NCBI RefSeq assembly: GCF_018024495.1
Contig: NZ_CP071696.1
Span: forward strand, 1,488,001 to 1,552,000
Reading direction: 5' to 3'
Origin: Agromyces archimandritae
GTDB lineage: Bacteria > Actinomycetota > Actinomycetes > Actinomycetales > Microbacteriaceae
Length of the DNA stretch: 64,000 bases
Part shown: positions 1 through 7,799 of the stretch, in pieces
Layout of the letters: each line of letters begins with the position of its first letter
Position numbering within the stretch: position 1 is the stretch's first letter
The notes under the pieces: generated by a model
Seen by the model: only the letters and a program-made list of their open reading frames with translations
Database searches by the model: none
What the model was told of the DNA's origin: nothing
Program-made: the position numbers and the translations under genes

Positions 1-1154
1 GACATCACCGACACCATCGCGGCCGCGAAGTCGCCGAGGCCGCCCGCGGCGCCGACCGCCGACGTCAGCCCGATGACGCCGGCGGAGCCCGGCACGAGCA
101 GCGAGAAGCCGGGCAGGAACGTCAGCTGCGACGGCACCCCCCGCGGCAGCCCCGAGATCCACAGCACGAGCGGCGTCATCGCCAACGCCCCCACGAAGCC
201 GCTCACCGCGGCGCCCGCGAGTGAGCCGAGAGTCTGCGCCGCATACGCGACGAGCAGGACGAGCAGCACCCAGCCGAAGGTGCGCGCCGGCGCCGAATGG
301 TGCAAGTAGGTGCCGACGGCGTACAGCACGACGCCGATCACCGGCACCCACCACGGCAGCTGCGCGGCGCCTTTCGCCGGCTCATAGCTGTCGTCGGCGA
401 CGCCGACGATCGTGCCGGCCGCGATGATCCCGAACGCGAGCAGGGCGAGCTGCACGAGACCCATCATGAGCCGCGAGGCGCCGGCGACCATCTGCTTCTC
501 GGCGAGTTCCATCGTGCCGGTCGTGAGCAACGCGCCGGGCAGGAAGGTCGCCAGCGGCGCGATGAGCACGCGGATCGGATCGCCCACCGGGAAATGCAGG
601 GCGATCAGGAATACCGCCAGGGCGCTCACGAACGCCGCGACCACGGGCAGCACGAGCTGCAGCGCCTGCGAACGCACGAGCTTCAGGGCGCCGAGCAGCC
701 CGCCGAGCACCGCGGCGATCGCCAGCGACTGCCACGAAGGCACGAGCATGAGGGCGAGCCCCGCGGTGAGGATCGCATGCCCGAGCGTGCGCAGCACCCA
801 GCCGAAGTGCGGGCGCATCGCACCGATCTCGTTCAGGCGGCGGATGCCGGCCGCCGGGTCTATGCCGCCCCGTTCGGCGGAGGCGATGAGCCGGTACAGC
901 GCGTCGACCTGGTCGAAGCGGAAGTTCGCCGTGGTCGCCGAGCGCATGCTCAGGCGCCGCTCGTCTCCGTCGCCCGTCTGGACCAGGATGAGCGTCGGCA
1001 GCACCACGAAGTCGGTGCCGCCCTCGCCGTAGGCGCGTGCGACCCGGCCCATCGTCTCGCGCGTCTGCTCGACCGAGGCGCGCGCCGCGTTCATCCCCTC
1101 GGCCAATCCGAGGAGGAATCGGCGCAGCACCGCGCGATCGACGGGTTCGGCCAT
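1..1154 (-). CDS. Threonine/serine exporter, ThrE family (3' end outside window)
   Basis: The reading frame starts at ATG (complement of 1152-1154) and stays open to the window edge, giving 384 visible codons. The first ~110 residues are the soluble ThrE domain (ARAYGEGGTDFVVLPT). Hydrophobic segments follow, with the conserved FLPGALLTTGTMELA stretch near residue 195 and a second membrane half like ThrE_2. ThrE proteins export Thr/Ser across the plasma membrane. It lies 46 bp downstream of the DcuA/B-type transporter on the same strand, so it may be the last gene of that operon. The stop codon is not visible. The family call is firm; the substrate is inferred from the family. Confidence 0.85.
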   Translation of the reverse strand, partial: MAEPVDRAVLRRFLLGLAEGMNAARASVEQTRETMGRVARAYGEGGTDFVVLPTLILVQTGDGDERRLSMRSATTANFRFDQVDALYRLIASAERGGIDPAAGIRRLNEIGAMRPHFGWVLRTLGHAILTAGLALMLVPSWQSLAIAAVLGGLLGALKLVRSQALQLVLPVVAAFVSALAVFLIALHFPVGDPIRVLIAPLATFLPGALLTTGTMELAEKQMVAGASRLMMGLVQLALLAFGIIAAGTIVGVADDSYEPAKGAAQLPWWVPVIGVVLYAVGTYLHHSAPARTFGWVLLVLLVAYAAQTLGSLAGAAVSGFVGALAMTPLVLWISGLPRGVPSQLTFLPGFSLLVPGSAGVIGLTSAVGAAGGLGDFAAAMVSVM

Positions 1155-1200
1155 CAGCGCGGCACCCCCGGTCCGGCGCGGCCCGGCATCCGCACCGCCC

Positions 1201-2559
1201 TCACGCCACGATGACGAGCGAGAGGAGCACCCCCACGACCATCGCCACGCCCATGTAGATCAGGTTCGGCAGCTGGAAGGAGTGGTCGAGCACGAACTTG
1301 CCCATGCGGGTCGACCCCGTCTGGTCGAACGCGACCGTCGCCACCTGGCTGCCGTTTGCGGGCAGCGTGTAGATGCCCATCGCGCTCGGCCACAGACCCA
1401 CCATGAGCGAGGCCGGCAGGCCGATCGTGAGGCCGATCGGCACGATCGCGTTCGTCGCCGACGACTGGCTCGTCGTGAGGGTGGCGACCAGGAACATCGC
1501 CAGCGCGAACAGCAGCGCGCCCACGAACGCCGTGCCGCCCTCGACGAAGTGGCCGAGGCCGCCGACGATGAGGGTGTTGTTCTCGGCGACGAAGGTGTTC
1601 GCCAGCCACGCGATGCCGAACAGGGCGATCGCACCCACGATGCCCGCAGGGAACGTCGACTGCGCCGGCACGTCCTTCGCCTTCACCTTGCAGATGATGA
1701 AGATGAGGGCCGCGATCACACCCATCGTGACCTGGATGATCATCACGACCGAGACGCGCACCGGGTTGCCGTCGTCATCGGTGCCGACGACCGGGCGGAT
1801 CTGTTCGAACAGGCCCATGACGACGATGAACGCCACCCCGGCCAGGAAGATCGCCGCCGAGATCACGCTCGACTTCGGCAGCTTCTTGGCGTGCACATCC
1901 TCCTGCGGGGGCTTGATGAGGCCCTCCTCGAGACGGTGCTGGTACTCCGGGTCCTCGTCGAGATCCTTGTGGCGGCGCAGCATGAAGAGGGCCGCGACGA
2001 ACAGGCCGATGATCGAGGCCGGCCACATGATGAGCAGGAGCTTGCCGAGATCCACCCCGCTCGGTGAAAGCAGCACGACCATCGACGCCGTCGCCGCCGA
2101 CACCGGCGAACACAGGATGCCGACCTGGCTGGCGACGGCCGCGATCGCCAGCGGCCGCTCCGGGCGGATCTTCTGCTGGTAGGCGACGTCGTAGATGACC
2201 GGAAGCAGCGGGTAGTAGATGTTGCCCGTGCCGGCGCCGACCGTGAACAGGAACGACATCGCCGGAGCCAGGAACACGATGCTCTTGGGCCTCGAGCGGA
2301 TCACCTTCGAGGCGACCGAGACCATCCAGTCGATGCCGCCGGCCGCCTGCATCACCGATGCGGCGGTGATCACCGTGATGACGATGAACACGGCATCCAC
2401 CGGGGCATCGCCGGGCTCCACGCTGAAGCCGAAGACGAGCACCGCGACGCCGACGAGACCCCAGACGCCGAGGCCGATGCCGGAGGTGCGCGTGCCCATG
2501 TAGATGGCGAGCACGACCACGAGGAGTTCGGCGATGAGGAGCCAGATGTTGTCGTTCAT
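1201..2559 (-). CDS. Anaerobic C4-dicarboxylate/aspartate transporter, DcuA/DcuB family
   Basis: A 452-residue hydrophobic protein with the DcuA/B signatures: MQAAGGIDWMVSVASKVIR near residue 75, TVGAGTGNIYYPLLPVIYD near residue 110, and IAAVASQVGILCSPVSAAT near residue 145. Known family members exchange fumarate, malate, succinate and aspartate. The ATG overlaps the stop of the upstream peptidase E gene by 4 bp (ATGA), implying translational coupling. A transporter able to carry aspartate beside an Asp-specific dipeptidase suggests aspartyl-peptide catabolism or aspartate exchange. The family is clear; DcuA versus DcuB cannot be decided from sequence. Confidence 0.88.
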   Translation of the reverse strand: MNDNIWLLIAELLVVVLAIYMGTRTSGIGLGVWGLVGVAVLVFGFSVEPGDAPVDAVFIVITVITAASVMQAAGGIDWMVSVASKVIRSRPKSIVFLAPAMSFLFTVGAGTGNIYYPLLPVIYDVAYQQKIRPERPLAIAAVASQVGILCSPVSAATASMVVLLSPSGVDLGKLLLIMWPASIIGLFVAALFMLRRHKDLDEDPEYQHRLEEGLIKPPQEDVHAKKLPKSSVISAAIFLAGVAFIVVMGLFEQIRPVVGTDDDGNPVRVSVVMIIQVTMGVIAALIFIICKVKAKDVPAQSTFPAGIVGAIALFGIAWLANTFVAENNTLIVGGLGHFVEGGTAFVGALLFALAMFLVATLTTSQSSATNAIVPIGLTIGLPASLMVGLWPSAMGIYTLPANGSQVATVAFDQTGSTRMGKFVLDHSFQLPNLIYMGVAMVVGVLLSLVIVA

Positions 2560-3296
2560 GCGCTCGGTCCCTTCGCGATCGGGCCCGTGCCCGAGAGGAT
2601 GACGGTCGGCAGCGCCGACTCGACGATGCGGCCGTCGACGGCCTCGACCTGCAGAGCGAGCGGGTCCTCGACCGGGCTGATGGCCGTCACGAACTCGCCG
2701 TTCTCGAAATGGAGCGACTGCAGGTTGCCGACGGCGAAGCCCTCGCTCAGCGTTCCGTCGAGCAGGGCACGGTGGAAGATGGGCTTCCGCTGGTCTTCGG
2801 CGTCGTAGTGGGGGCAGAAGCTGCCGTGCAGGAAGCCCAGCCCCTCGGGCAGGATCTGCAGCGTCGGCCCGTAACTGTCGGTGGTGCCGCCCTCGAACCA
2901 GCAGATGCCGCCGGCCGACCCGCCCGTGAAGACCGTGTTCGACGACTCGTCGGCCCACATCGACCGCAGGATGTCGTCGAGGCCCTGCCGCTTCCACACG
3001 TCGAGCATGTTGGCCGTGTTGCCGCCGCCGACGTGGATGACGTCGAACCCCCTCACGAAGGTCTCGATGTCGTCGAGCTCGCGATGGAACAGCCGCAGAT
3101 GGTGCGGCGCGCACCGATCCGAGTCGTAGGTGCCGTAGAAGCTCACGATGTAGTCGGCCTCGTCGCCCGTCGCCGTGCCGAGGAACAGCACGCGCGGGCG
3201 GTCCTTGCCCGTGAGCTTCAGGATGTAATCGTGCGTCGGGTCGTTGCGCCTGGCCATCATGGCCTTGCCCGCCCCGGTCGCCACCACGTGCGCCAT
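2556..3296 (-). CDS. pepE: Peptidase E, S51 family (alpha-aspartyl dipeptidase)
   Basis: A 246-residue protein with the S51 fold landmarks: HVGGGNTANMLDVW, then the nucleophile motif TGGSAGGICWFEGG, and FCPHYDAE. Family members cleave dipeptides with N-terminal Asp. The start is ATG at 3296 with a strong ribosome site GGGAGGGACC just upstream; an in-frame start 51 bp further upstream has no such site. There is no signal peptide, so it is cytoplasmic. It is first in the apparent operon pepE-dcu-thrE. Confidence 0.88.
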   Translation of the reverse strand: MAHVVATGAGKAMMARRNDPTHDYILKLTGKDRPRVLFLGTATGDEADYIVSFYGTYDSDRCAPHHLRLFHRELDDIETFVRGFDVIHVGGGNTANMLDVWKRQGLDDILRSMWADESSNTVFTGGSAGGICWFEGGTTDSYGPTLQILPEGLGFLHGSFCPHYDAEDQRKPIFHRALLDGTLSEGFAVGNLQSLHFENGEFVTAISPVEDPLALQVEAVDGRIVESALPTVILSGTGPIAKGPSA

Positions 3297-3341
3297 GGTC
3301 CCTCCCCAGCGGCGCGCCCGCCCCCGACGAGACGCCCCAAA

Positions 3342-3361
3342 CGTCACGCTAGCGCGTCACG
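3342..3361 (-). promoter_or_regulatory. Possible promoter/operator of pepE
   Basis: On the minus strand a TAGCGT (-10-like, complement of 3346-3351) lies about 50 bp before pepE. CGTCACG occurs twice, at 3342-3348 and 3355-3361, 13 bp apart, around that hexamer. No convincing -35 was found. Reading this as an operator is a guess from the repeat alone. Confidence 0.3.
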
Positions 3362-3372
3362 CGTGCAAAAGG

Positions 3373-3418
3373 GAAGAGCCGCCGTGCGGGGTGTCCCTCC
3401 CCCGCGCGACGGCTCTTC
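3373..3418. terminator. Hairpin, likely terminator
   Basis: The arms GAAGAGCCGCCG (3373-3384) and CGACGGCTCTTC (3407-3418) pair with one mismatch around a 22-nt loop. It lies between the 39-residue peptide gene and pepE, both read leftward, so it probably ends the short gene's transcript. No U-tract follows, as is usual in actinobacteria. Confidence 0.55.
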
Positions 3419-3448
3419 GATCGGGTCGAACCCGATCTCGCCCGGCGA

Positions 3449-3568
3449 TCAGACGCGGGCGAAGTCCGCCTTCGGCGTCCGGCGGTACCCGTCGCGCGCG
3501 GTGACCACGAGGGTGCCGGCTGCGGCGGATGCGGCGAGCGCTCCGAGCACGATGAGCAATGCGATCAT
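3449..3568 (-). CDS. Small single-span membrane peptide (39 aa), unknown function
   Basis: ATG at 3568 is preceded by a good ribosome site (AAGGAGC, 5 nt spacing). The product is 39 residues: a hydrophobic Ala/Leu/Val helix over about the first 23, then a basic tail (ARDGYRRTPK). It is divergent from the LysR gene 127 bp away, which may control it. The family is not recognised with certainty. The coding call rests on the ribosome site, the start/stop, and the membrane-helix-plus-basic-tail shape. Confidence 0.65.
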   Translation of the reverse strand: MIALLIVLGALAASAAAGTLVVTARDGYRRTPKADFARV

Positions 3569-3695
3569 GCGTGGCTCCTTTCAGGATCTTGCGTGGGGGT
3601 TTCCGGCCGGTTCCGTGCCGATGTGCTTCCATTCTGACGCGAAAAACCATTCAGCACAATCTCATGCTCCTTCATTGTCTTTGTAGACTTTCTTC

Positions 3696-4613
3696 ATGGA
3701 TGTGAAGCGTCTCGACCTGCTCCGCGAACTCTCCGAACGCGGCAGCGTGACCGCCGTGGCCGACGCCGTCGGCCGATCCCCCTCGGCCGTCTCGCAGCAG
3801 CTGAAAGTGCTCGAACGCGAAGCCGGCGTGCCCCTCACCGAGCGCAGCGGCCGCGGCCTCGCCCTCACCAGCGCCGGCTTCGCCCTCGCCCGCGCCGCCA
3901 CCGACGTCGCCGTCGCCCTCGAACGCGCATCCGCCGTCTGGGACGAGTTCCGCAACCACCCGAGCGGCGAGGTCACCGTGCTCACCTTCCCCACCGCCGG
4001 CGCCACCCTCCTGCCCGGCGTCATCACCGAACTCTCCGAGGTCACAGGGCTCGTCGTGCGCTGCACCGACCTCGACCCCGAACTCGCCGAATTCCCGGCC
4101 CTCACCGCCGACTACGACATCGTCCTCGCCCACCAGATGCCCGGCGAACTGCCCTGGGGCGGCCGGGGCCTGAAGGCCGTGCCGCTCATGGTCGAACCCC
4201 TCGACATCGGGGTGCCGGCCGGGCATCCGCTCGCCGCCAAAGCCGCCCTCACCCCCGAAGACGTCGTCGACGAGACCTGGATCGCCGTACCCAGCGGCTT
4301 TCCGTTCGAACGCATCCTGCACTCGATCGAACAGGCCGCCGGTCGGCGCATCCGCGTCGGCCAGCGCCTCTCCGACATGCGCATGATCGAAGCCTTCGTC
4401 GAAGCCGGGCACGGCATCGCCTTCATCCCCCGGTACACGACCGGATCCGCCAGCCCCGGCGTCGTGCTCCGCCCCCTGCGCGGCGTCACCTCGGCCAGGC
4501 AGGTCGTCGCCCTCATGCGGCCCGACGCCGCCGAACGCCTCGCCGTGCGCACCGTGCTCGACGTCATCGTCGCCCGCGCCGAACGCATCGCCGCCGCCCA
4601 CGCGGATGGGTAG
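3696..4613 (+). CDS. LysR-family transcriptional regulator
   Basis: A 305-residue protein. Residues 1-60 form the LysR winged helix (LLRELSERGSVTAVADAVG, SPSAVSQQLKVLE); from ~88 on is the effector-binding domain. No Shine-Dalgarno precedes the ATG, but TAGACT (3684-3689) ends 6 nt before it, so the mRNA is probably leaderless. It is divergent from the 39-aa membrane peptide and directly upstream of an enoyl-CoA hydratase-family gene 19 bp away; either could be a target. The ligand is unknown. Confidence 0.9.
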   Translation: MDVKRLDLLRELSERGSVTAVADAVGRSPSAVSQQLKVLEREAGVPLTERSGRGLALTSAGFALARAATDVAVALERASAVWDEFRNHPSGEVTVLTFPTAGATLLPGVITELSEVTGLVVRCTDLDPELAEFPALTADYDIVLAHQMPGELPWGGRGLKAVPLMVEPLDIGVPAGHPLAAKAALTPEDVVDETWIAVPSGFPFERILHSIEQAAGRRIRVGQRLSDMRMIEAFVEAGHGIAFIPRYTTGSASPGVVLRPLRGVTSARQVVALMRPDAAERLAVRTVLDVIVARAERIAAAHADG

Positions 4614-4632
4614 GCGCACCTAGACTCGGCGC

Positions 4633-5403
4633 ATGAGCGACCCCATCCTCTTCGACGTCACCGACGGCCTCGCCCGCATCACCCTGAACCGGCCCGAACG
4701 GCTGAACGCGATCGATCCCGCCGCCGCGCACCGCTGGCGCGAGATCGGCGCCGAGGTCGCCGGCCGCGACGACATCCGCGCGGTGATCCTGGATGCCGCG
4801 GGTCGCGCATTCTGCGCCGGCGGCGACGTCGTCGCGATGTCGGCGCTCGAAGGCGACGCCCGGCAGATCGTCGCCGGGCTCGCCGATGCGATCCACGACG
4901 GCCACCGGCTGCTGCGGGAATCGAGCGTGCCCATCGTCGCCGCCGTGCAGGGGCCGGTCGCCGGCGGCGGGCTCGGCTTCATGCTCGTCGCCGACGTCGT
5001 CATCGCCTCGGAAGCCGCGAGCTTCGCCGGCAAGTACGCCGACATCGGGCTCACCCCGGACTGCGGCGTATCGACCCTCGTGCCGGAGGCCGTCGGCATC
5101 CGCCGTGGGCTCGAGCTGCTGCTCACTCCCCGCATGCTCGACGCGGCGACCGCGCTCGACTGGGGCCTCGTCGCCGAGGTCGTCGCCCCCGAGTCGCTCG
5201 CCGCGCGCACCGAAGAGCTCGCCGCGGTGTGGACGAGCGGGGCATCCGCCGCCTACGGCCAGACCAAGCGCCTCGTGCACGCCGGCGCCGCACGCGACTT
5301 CCAGGCCTCGCTCGACGACGAGGCGCGCACCATCGGCGCAGCCTTCGTCACGCCCGACGCCGAGGCGCGCATCGCGGCCTTCGCCGCGCGCTCGCGCCGC
5401 TGA
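4633..5403 (+). CDS. Enoyl-CoA hydratase/isomerase family protein
   Basis: A 256-residue crotonase-fold protein. The oxyanion-hole segments are AFCAGGDVVAM (near residue 60) and GPVAGGGLGFMLVAD (near 112). The catalytic region reads GLTPDCGVSTLVP, with Asp where hydratases usually have a Gly-rich Glu-bearing turn; that resembles PaaG-type isomerases more than a classical hydratase. The start is set by TAGACT (4621-4626), 6 nt before ATG, suggesting a leaderless mRNA. Substrate unknown. Confidence 0.85.
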   Translation: MSDPILFDVTDGLARITLNRPERLNAIDPAAAHRWREIGAEVAGRDDIRAVILDAAGRAFCAGGDVVAMSALEGDARQIVAGLADAIHDGHRLLRESSVPIVAAVQGPVAGGGLGFMLVADVVIASEAASFAGKYADIGLTPDCGVSTLVPEAVGIRRGLELLLTPRMLDAATALDWGLVAEVVAPESLAARTEELAAVWTSGASAAYGQTKRLVHAGAARDFQASLDDEARTIGAAFVTPDAEARIAAFAARSRR

Positions 5404-5457
5404 CGGCTCCCGCCCCGCCGCGGCGTCGCGGAAGCAGGCCGGATCGACCGGGCGGCA

Positions 5458-5507
5458 CCGAACGCAGGCCGAATCGACCGCCCCTGGGCGGTGCGGCCTG
5501 CGTTCGG
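5458..5507. repeat. Perfect palindrome/hairpin after the crotonase gene
   Basis: CCGAACGCAGGCCG (5458-5471) pairs perfectly with CGGCCTGCGTTCGG (5494-5507), and inside it ACCGCCC pairs with GGGCGGT. A partial second copy of the left arm (GCAGGCCGGATCGACCG) sits just upstream at about 5434-5450. It could terminate the crotonase transcript or be a member of a dispersed palindrome family. Confidence 0.6.
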
Positions 5508-5616
5508 AGCACGCCGGCCCCGGGGCCGCGGCCGGCGGCGTGACGAACGGCACCCACCCGTTGAGGCCGTGCGGGGCGCGACGTAGCGTGTGAACCCGAG
5601 CAGCCGGGAGGGATCC

Positions 5617-6372
5617 GTGCCCATCGAGAGCGAGCATCGCGCCTCGGATTCGCCGTACATCGCGCGTGTGTGGCGCGGCCGCACGACGGGCGAGACCCGC
5701 ATGACCTCGGTGGCGAGCACGAGTTGGGAACTCGTCTTCTGGGAGGAGGGCGGCACCCGGCACGTCGCGCTTCGGGGGCCGGAGACCGCAGCATCCACCG
5801 CGGAGATCTCGGGCGACGGAGAGTCGTTCGGCATCGCCTTCGCGCACGGCGCCTCGATGCCGCACCTGCCGGTCGCCCGGCTCGTGGACGATGAGATCGA
5901 GAGCCCGCGCGTGGCCGGCCGCAGCTTCGAGCTCGGCGGCGAGGAGTGGGAGATCCCGGAGCCGGACGACGCCGAGGCCTTCGTGCGGCGGCTGGTGCGG
6001 GCGGGGACGCTCGTGCGGGATCCGCTCGTCGACGAGGTCGTCTGGGGCGGCATCGCCCGGGTCGGATCGCGTTCGGTGCAGCGGCGCGTCGCCGCGTCGA
6101 CGGGGCTCACGCAGGGGTCGATCCGGCAGATCCAGCGCGCCCGCGAGGCGGCCGTGCTGATCGCGGACGGCGCGGCGCCCCTCGACGTCGCGCACCGCCT
6201 CGGCTACTACGACCAGCCGCATCTCGCGCGGTCGCTGCTGCGCTTCATCGGGCGCACGGCGACGCAGCTGCAGGCCACGGCGAGCGGGGCCGCGGCCGGC
6301 GAGCCGCTTCGCGACGGGCAGCAGAGCGCCCTGTCGCTCCTGTACAAGCCCGACGGACCGTCCGCTTCCTAG
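5617..6372 (+). CDS. AraC-family transcriptional regulator
   Basis: A 251-residue protein with a C-terminal AraC HTH pair from about residue 150 (SVQRRVAASTGLTQGSIRQI and LDVAHRLGYYDQPHLARSL). The start GTG at 5617 has a ribosome site (GGGAGGG); TAGCGT at 5583-5588 may be its -10. The N-terminal half would be the sensory domain. It precedes a hydrolase and a RibD-like reductase and probably controls them. Confidence 0.85.
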   Translation: MPIESEHRASDSPYIARVWRGRTTGETRMTSVASTSWELVFWEEGGTRHVALRGPETAASTAEISGDGESFGIAFAHGASMPHLPVARLVDDEIESPRVAGRSFELGGEEWEIPEPDDAEAFVRRLVRAGTLVRDPLVDEVVWGGIARVGSRSVQRRVAASTGLTQGSIRQIQRAREAAVLIADGAAPLDVAHRLGYYDQPHLARSLLRFIGRTATQLQATASGAAAGEPLRDGQQSALSLLYKPDGPSAS

Positions 6373-6381
6373 CCTGAGGAC

Positions 6382-7218
6382 ATGACCGAACACACCGCCA
6401 CCTCAGCAGACGGCACCGCCATCGCATACACCGCGACGGGCGACGGGGAGCCGATCGTCATCGTCGACGGCGCGACCGCATACCGCGCCATCACCGCCGA
6501 GGACGCCGAGATCTCGCGGCTGCTCGCCGACGGCTTCCGCGTGATCTCCTACGACCGCCGCGGCCGCGGCGGGAGCGGCGACACCGCCCCGTACGCGGTC
6601 GAGCGCGAGTTCGAAGACCTTGCCGCCGTCATCGAGCACGGTGGCGGCGGGCGACCCGCGACCGTGTTCGCGTGGTCGTCGGGCGGCAATCTCGCCCTGA
6701 ACGCCGTGCAGGCCGGCGCCGTGCCCGTCGCGCGCCTCGCGCTCTTCGAACCGAACGCGCTCGTCGACGACGCGCTGCGGCCGCCGTTCCCGGACGACTA
6801 CACGGAACGCCTCGAACAGGCCGTCGCCGACGGCCGCCCGGGCGACGCCGTCACGACCTTCCTCACGGTCGCCGTCGGGCTGCCGGAGGACATGGTCGCC
6901 GGCATCCGCTCCGACACGGAGGGCTGGGCCGTGCTCGAGGCGATCGCCCCGACGCTCGCCTACGACGCCCGCAACGTCGGCGACGCCATGTCGGGCCGCC
7001 CGCTCGCGGCCGATCGCTGGAACCGGGTCGACGTGCCCGTGCTCGTCATGCACGGCGCCGATACCTGGCCCGTCATGGCCGCCGGCGCCCGCGCCGTCGC
7101 CGAGCACGTGCCGACGGCCACCCTGCAGCTCGTGCCGGGCGAGAACCACAGCGCCGACGCCGAGGTGCTCGCCGGGGCGCTTCGCGACTTCATCCGTTCC
7201 ACGCCCGGGGAGGCCTGA
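6382..7218 (+). CDS. Alpha/beta hydrolase
   Basis: A 278-residue alpha/beta hydrolase fold. The nucleophile elbow is AWSSGGNLA (near residue 97), the acid is in VMHGADTWPVM and the His in PGENHSAD near the C-terminus. TAGCCT (6370-6375) ends 6 nt before the ATG, suggesting a leaderless mRNA. It is followed after 2 bp by the RibD-like gene, and follows the AraC gene on the same strand. No signal peptide; substrate unknown. Confidence 0.85.
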   Translation: MTEHTATSADGTAIAYTATGDGEPIVIVDGATAYRAITAEDAEISRLLADGFRVISYDRRGRGGSGDTAPYAVEREFEDLAAVIEHGGGGRPATVFAWSSGGNLALNAVQAGAVPVARLALFEPNALVDDALRPPFPDDYTERLEQAVADGRPGDAVTTFLTVAVGLPEDMVAGIRSDTEGWAVLEAIAPTLAYDARNVGDAMSGRPLAADRWNRVDVPVLVMHGADTWPVMAAGARAVAEHVPTATLQLVPGENHSADAEVLAGALRDFIRSTPGEA

Positions 7219-7220
7219 TC

Positions 7221-7784
7221 ATGGGCAGCATCGTCATCACCGAGTTCATCTCGCTCGACGGCGTCGTCGAGGCGCCCGGCGGGGAGGACTTCGAATACCC
7301 CGACTGGAGCTTCCGCTTCGACCGCGGCGAGGAGGGTGAACGCTACAAGGAAGAGGAAGCGCTCGGCTCGGCCGCACTGCTGCTCGGCCGCACCACCTAC
7401 GAGGGTTTCGCCGAGGCCTGGCCGCAGTACGAGGGCGAACTCGCCGACAAGTACAACGGCATGCCGAAGTACGTCGTCTCGTCCACCCTCGCGGAACCCG
7501 CCTGGAACAACACGACCGTCCTCGGCGGCGGGCTCGCCACGAGCGTCGCACGCGTCCGCGCCGAGATCGACGGCGAGATCCAGGTCGCCGGCAGCATCTC
7601 GCTCGCACAGGCCCTGATCGCCGCCGACCTCGTCGACGGGCTGCACCTCATGACGTTCCCCGTCATCCTCGGCCACGGCCGCCGCCTCTGGACCGAGACG
7701 CCCGACATGAGCGCCTGGTCGCTGGAGACGAGCACCGTCTACGGCGACGGCGTGCTCGTCACCGAGTACCGGCGGGCGCGATAG
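7221..7784 (+). CDS. Dihydrofolate reductase/RibD C-terminal family protein
   Basis: A 187-residue protein typical of the RibD_C/'dihydrofolate reductase family' group: SIVITEFISLDGVVEAPGG at the start, LLLGRTTYEGFAEAWP near residue 58, VAGSISLAQALIAADLVDG near 122 and LMTFPVILGHGRRLW near 145. Such proteins bind NADPH, but their substrates are mostly unknown. It lies 2 bp after the hydrolase stop, in one transcription unit with it. Confidence 0.85.
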   Translation: MGSIVITEFISLDGVVEAPGGEDFEYPDWSFRFDRGEEGERYKEEEALGSAALLLGRTTYEGFAEAWPQYEGELADKYNGMPKYVVSSTLAEPAWNNTTVLGGGLATSVARVRAEIDGEIQVAGSISLAQALIAADLVDGLHLMTFPVILGHGRRLWTETPDMSAWSLETSTVYGDGVLVTEYRRAR

Positions 7785-7799
7785 GCCGCGGCATCCACT

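Noticed and set aside
382-735. Minus-strand 117-codon frame inside the ThrE gene
   Set aside because: Out-of-frame shadow of thrE, very Arg/Ala-rich.
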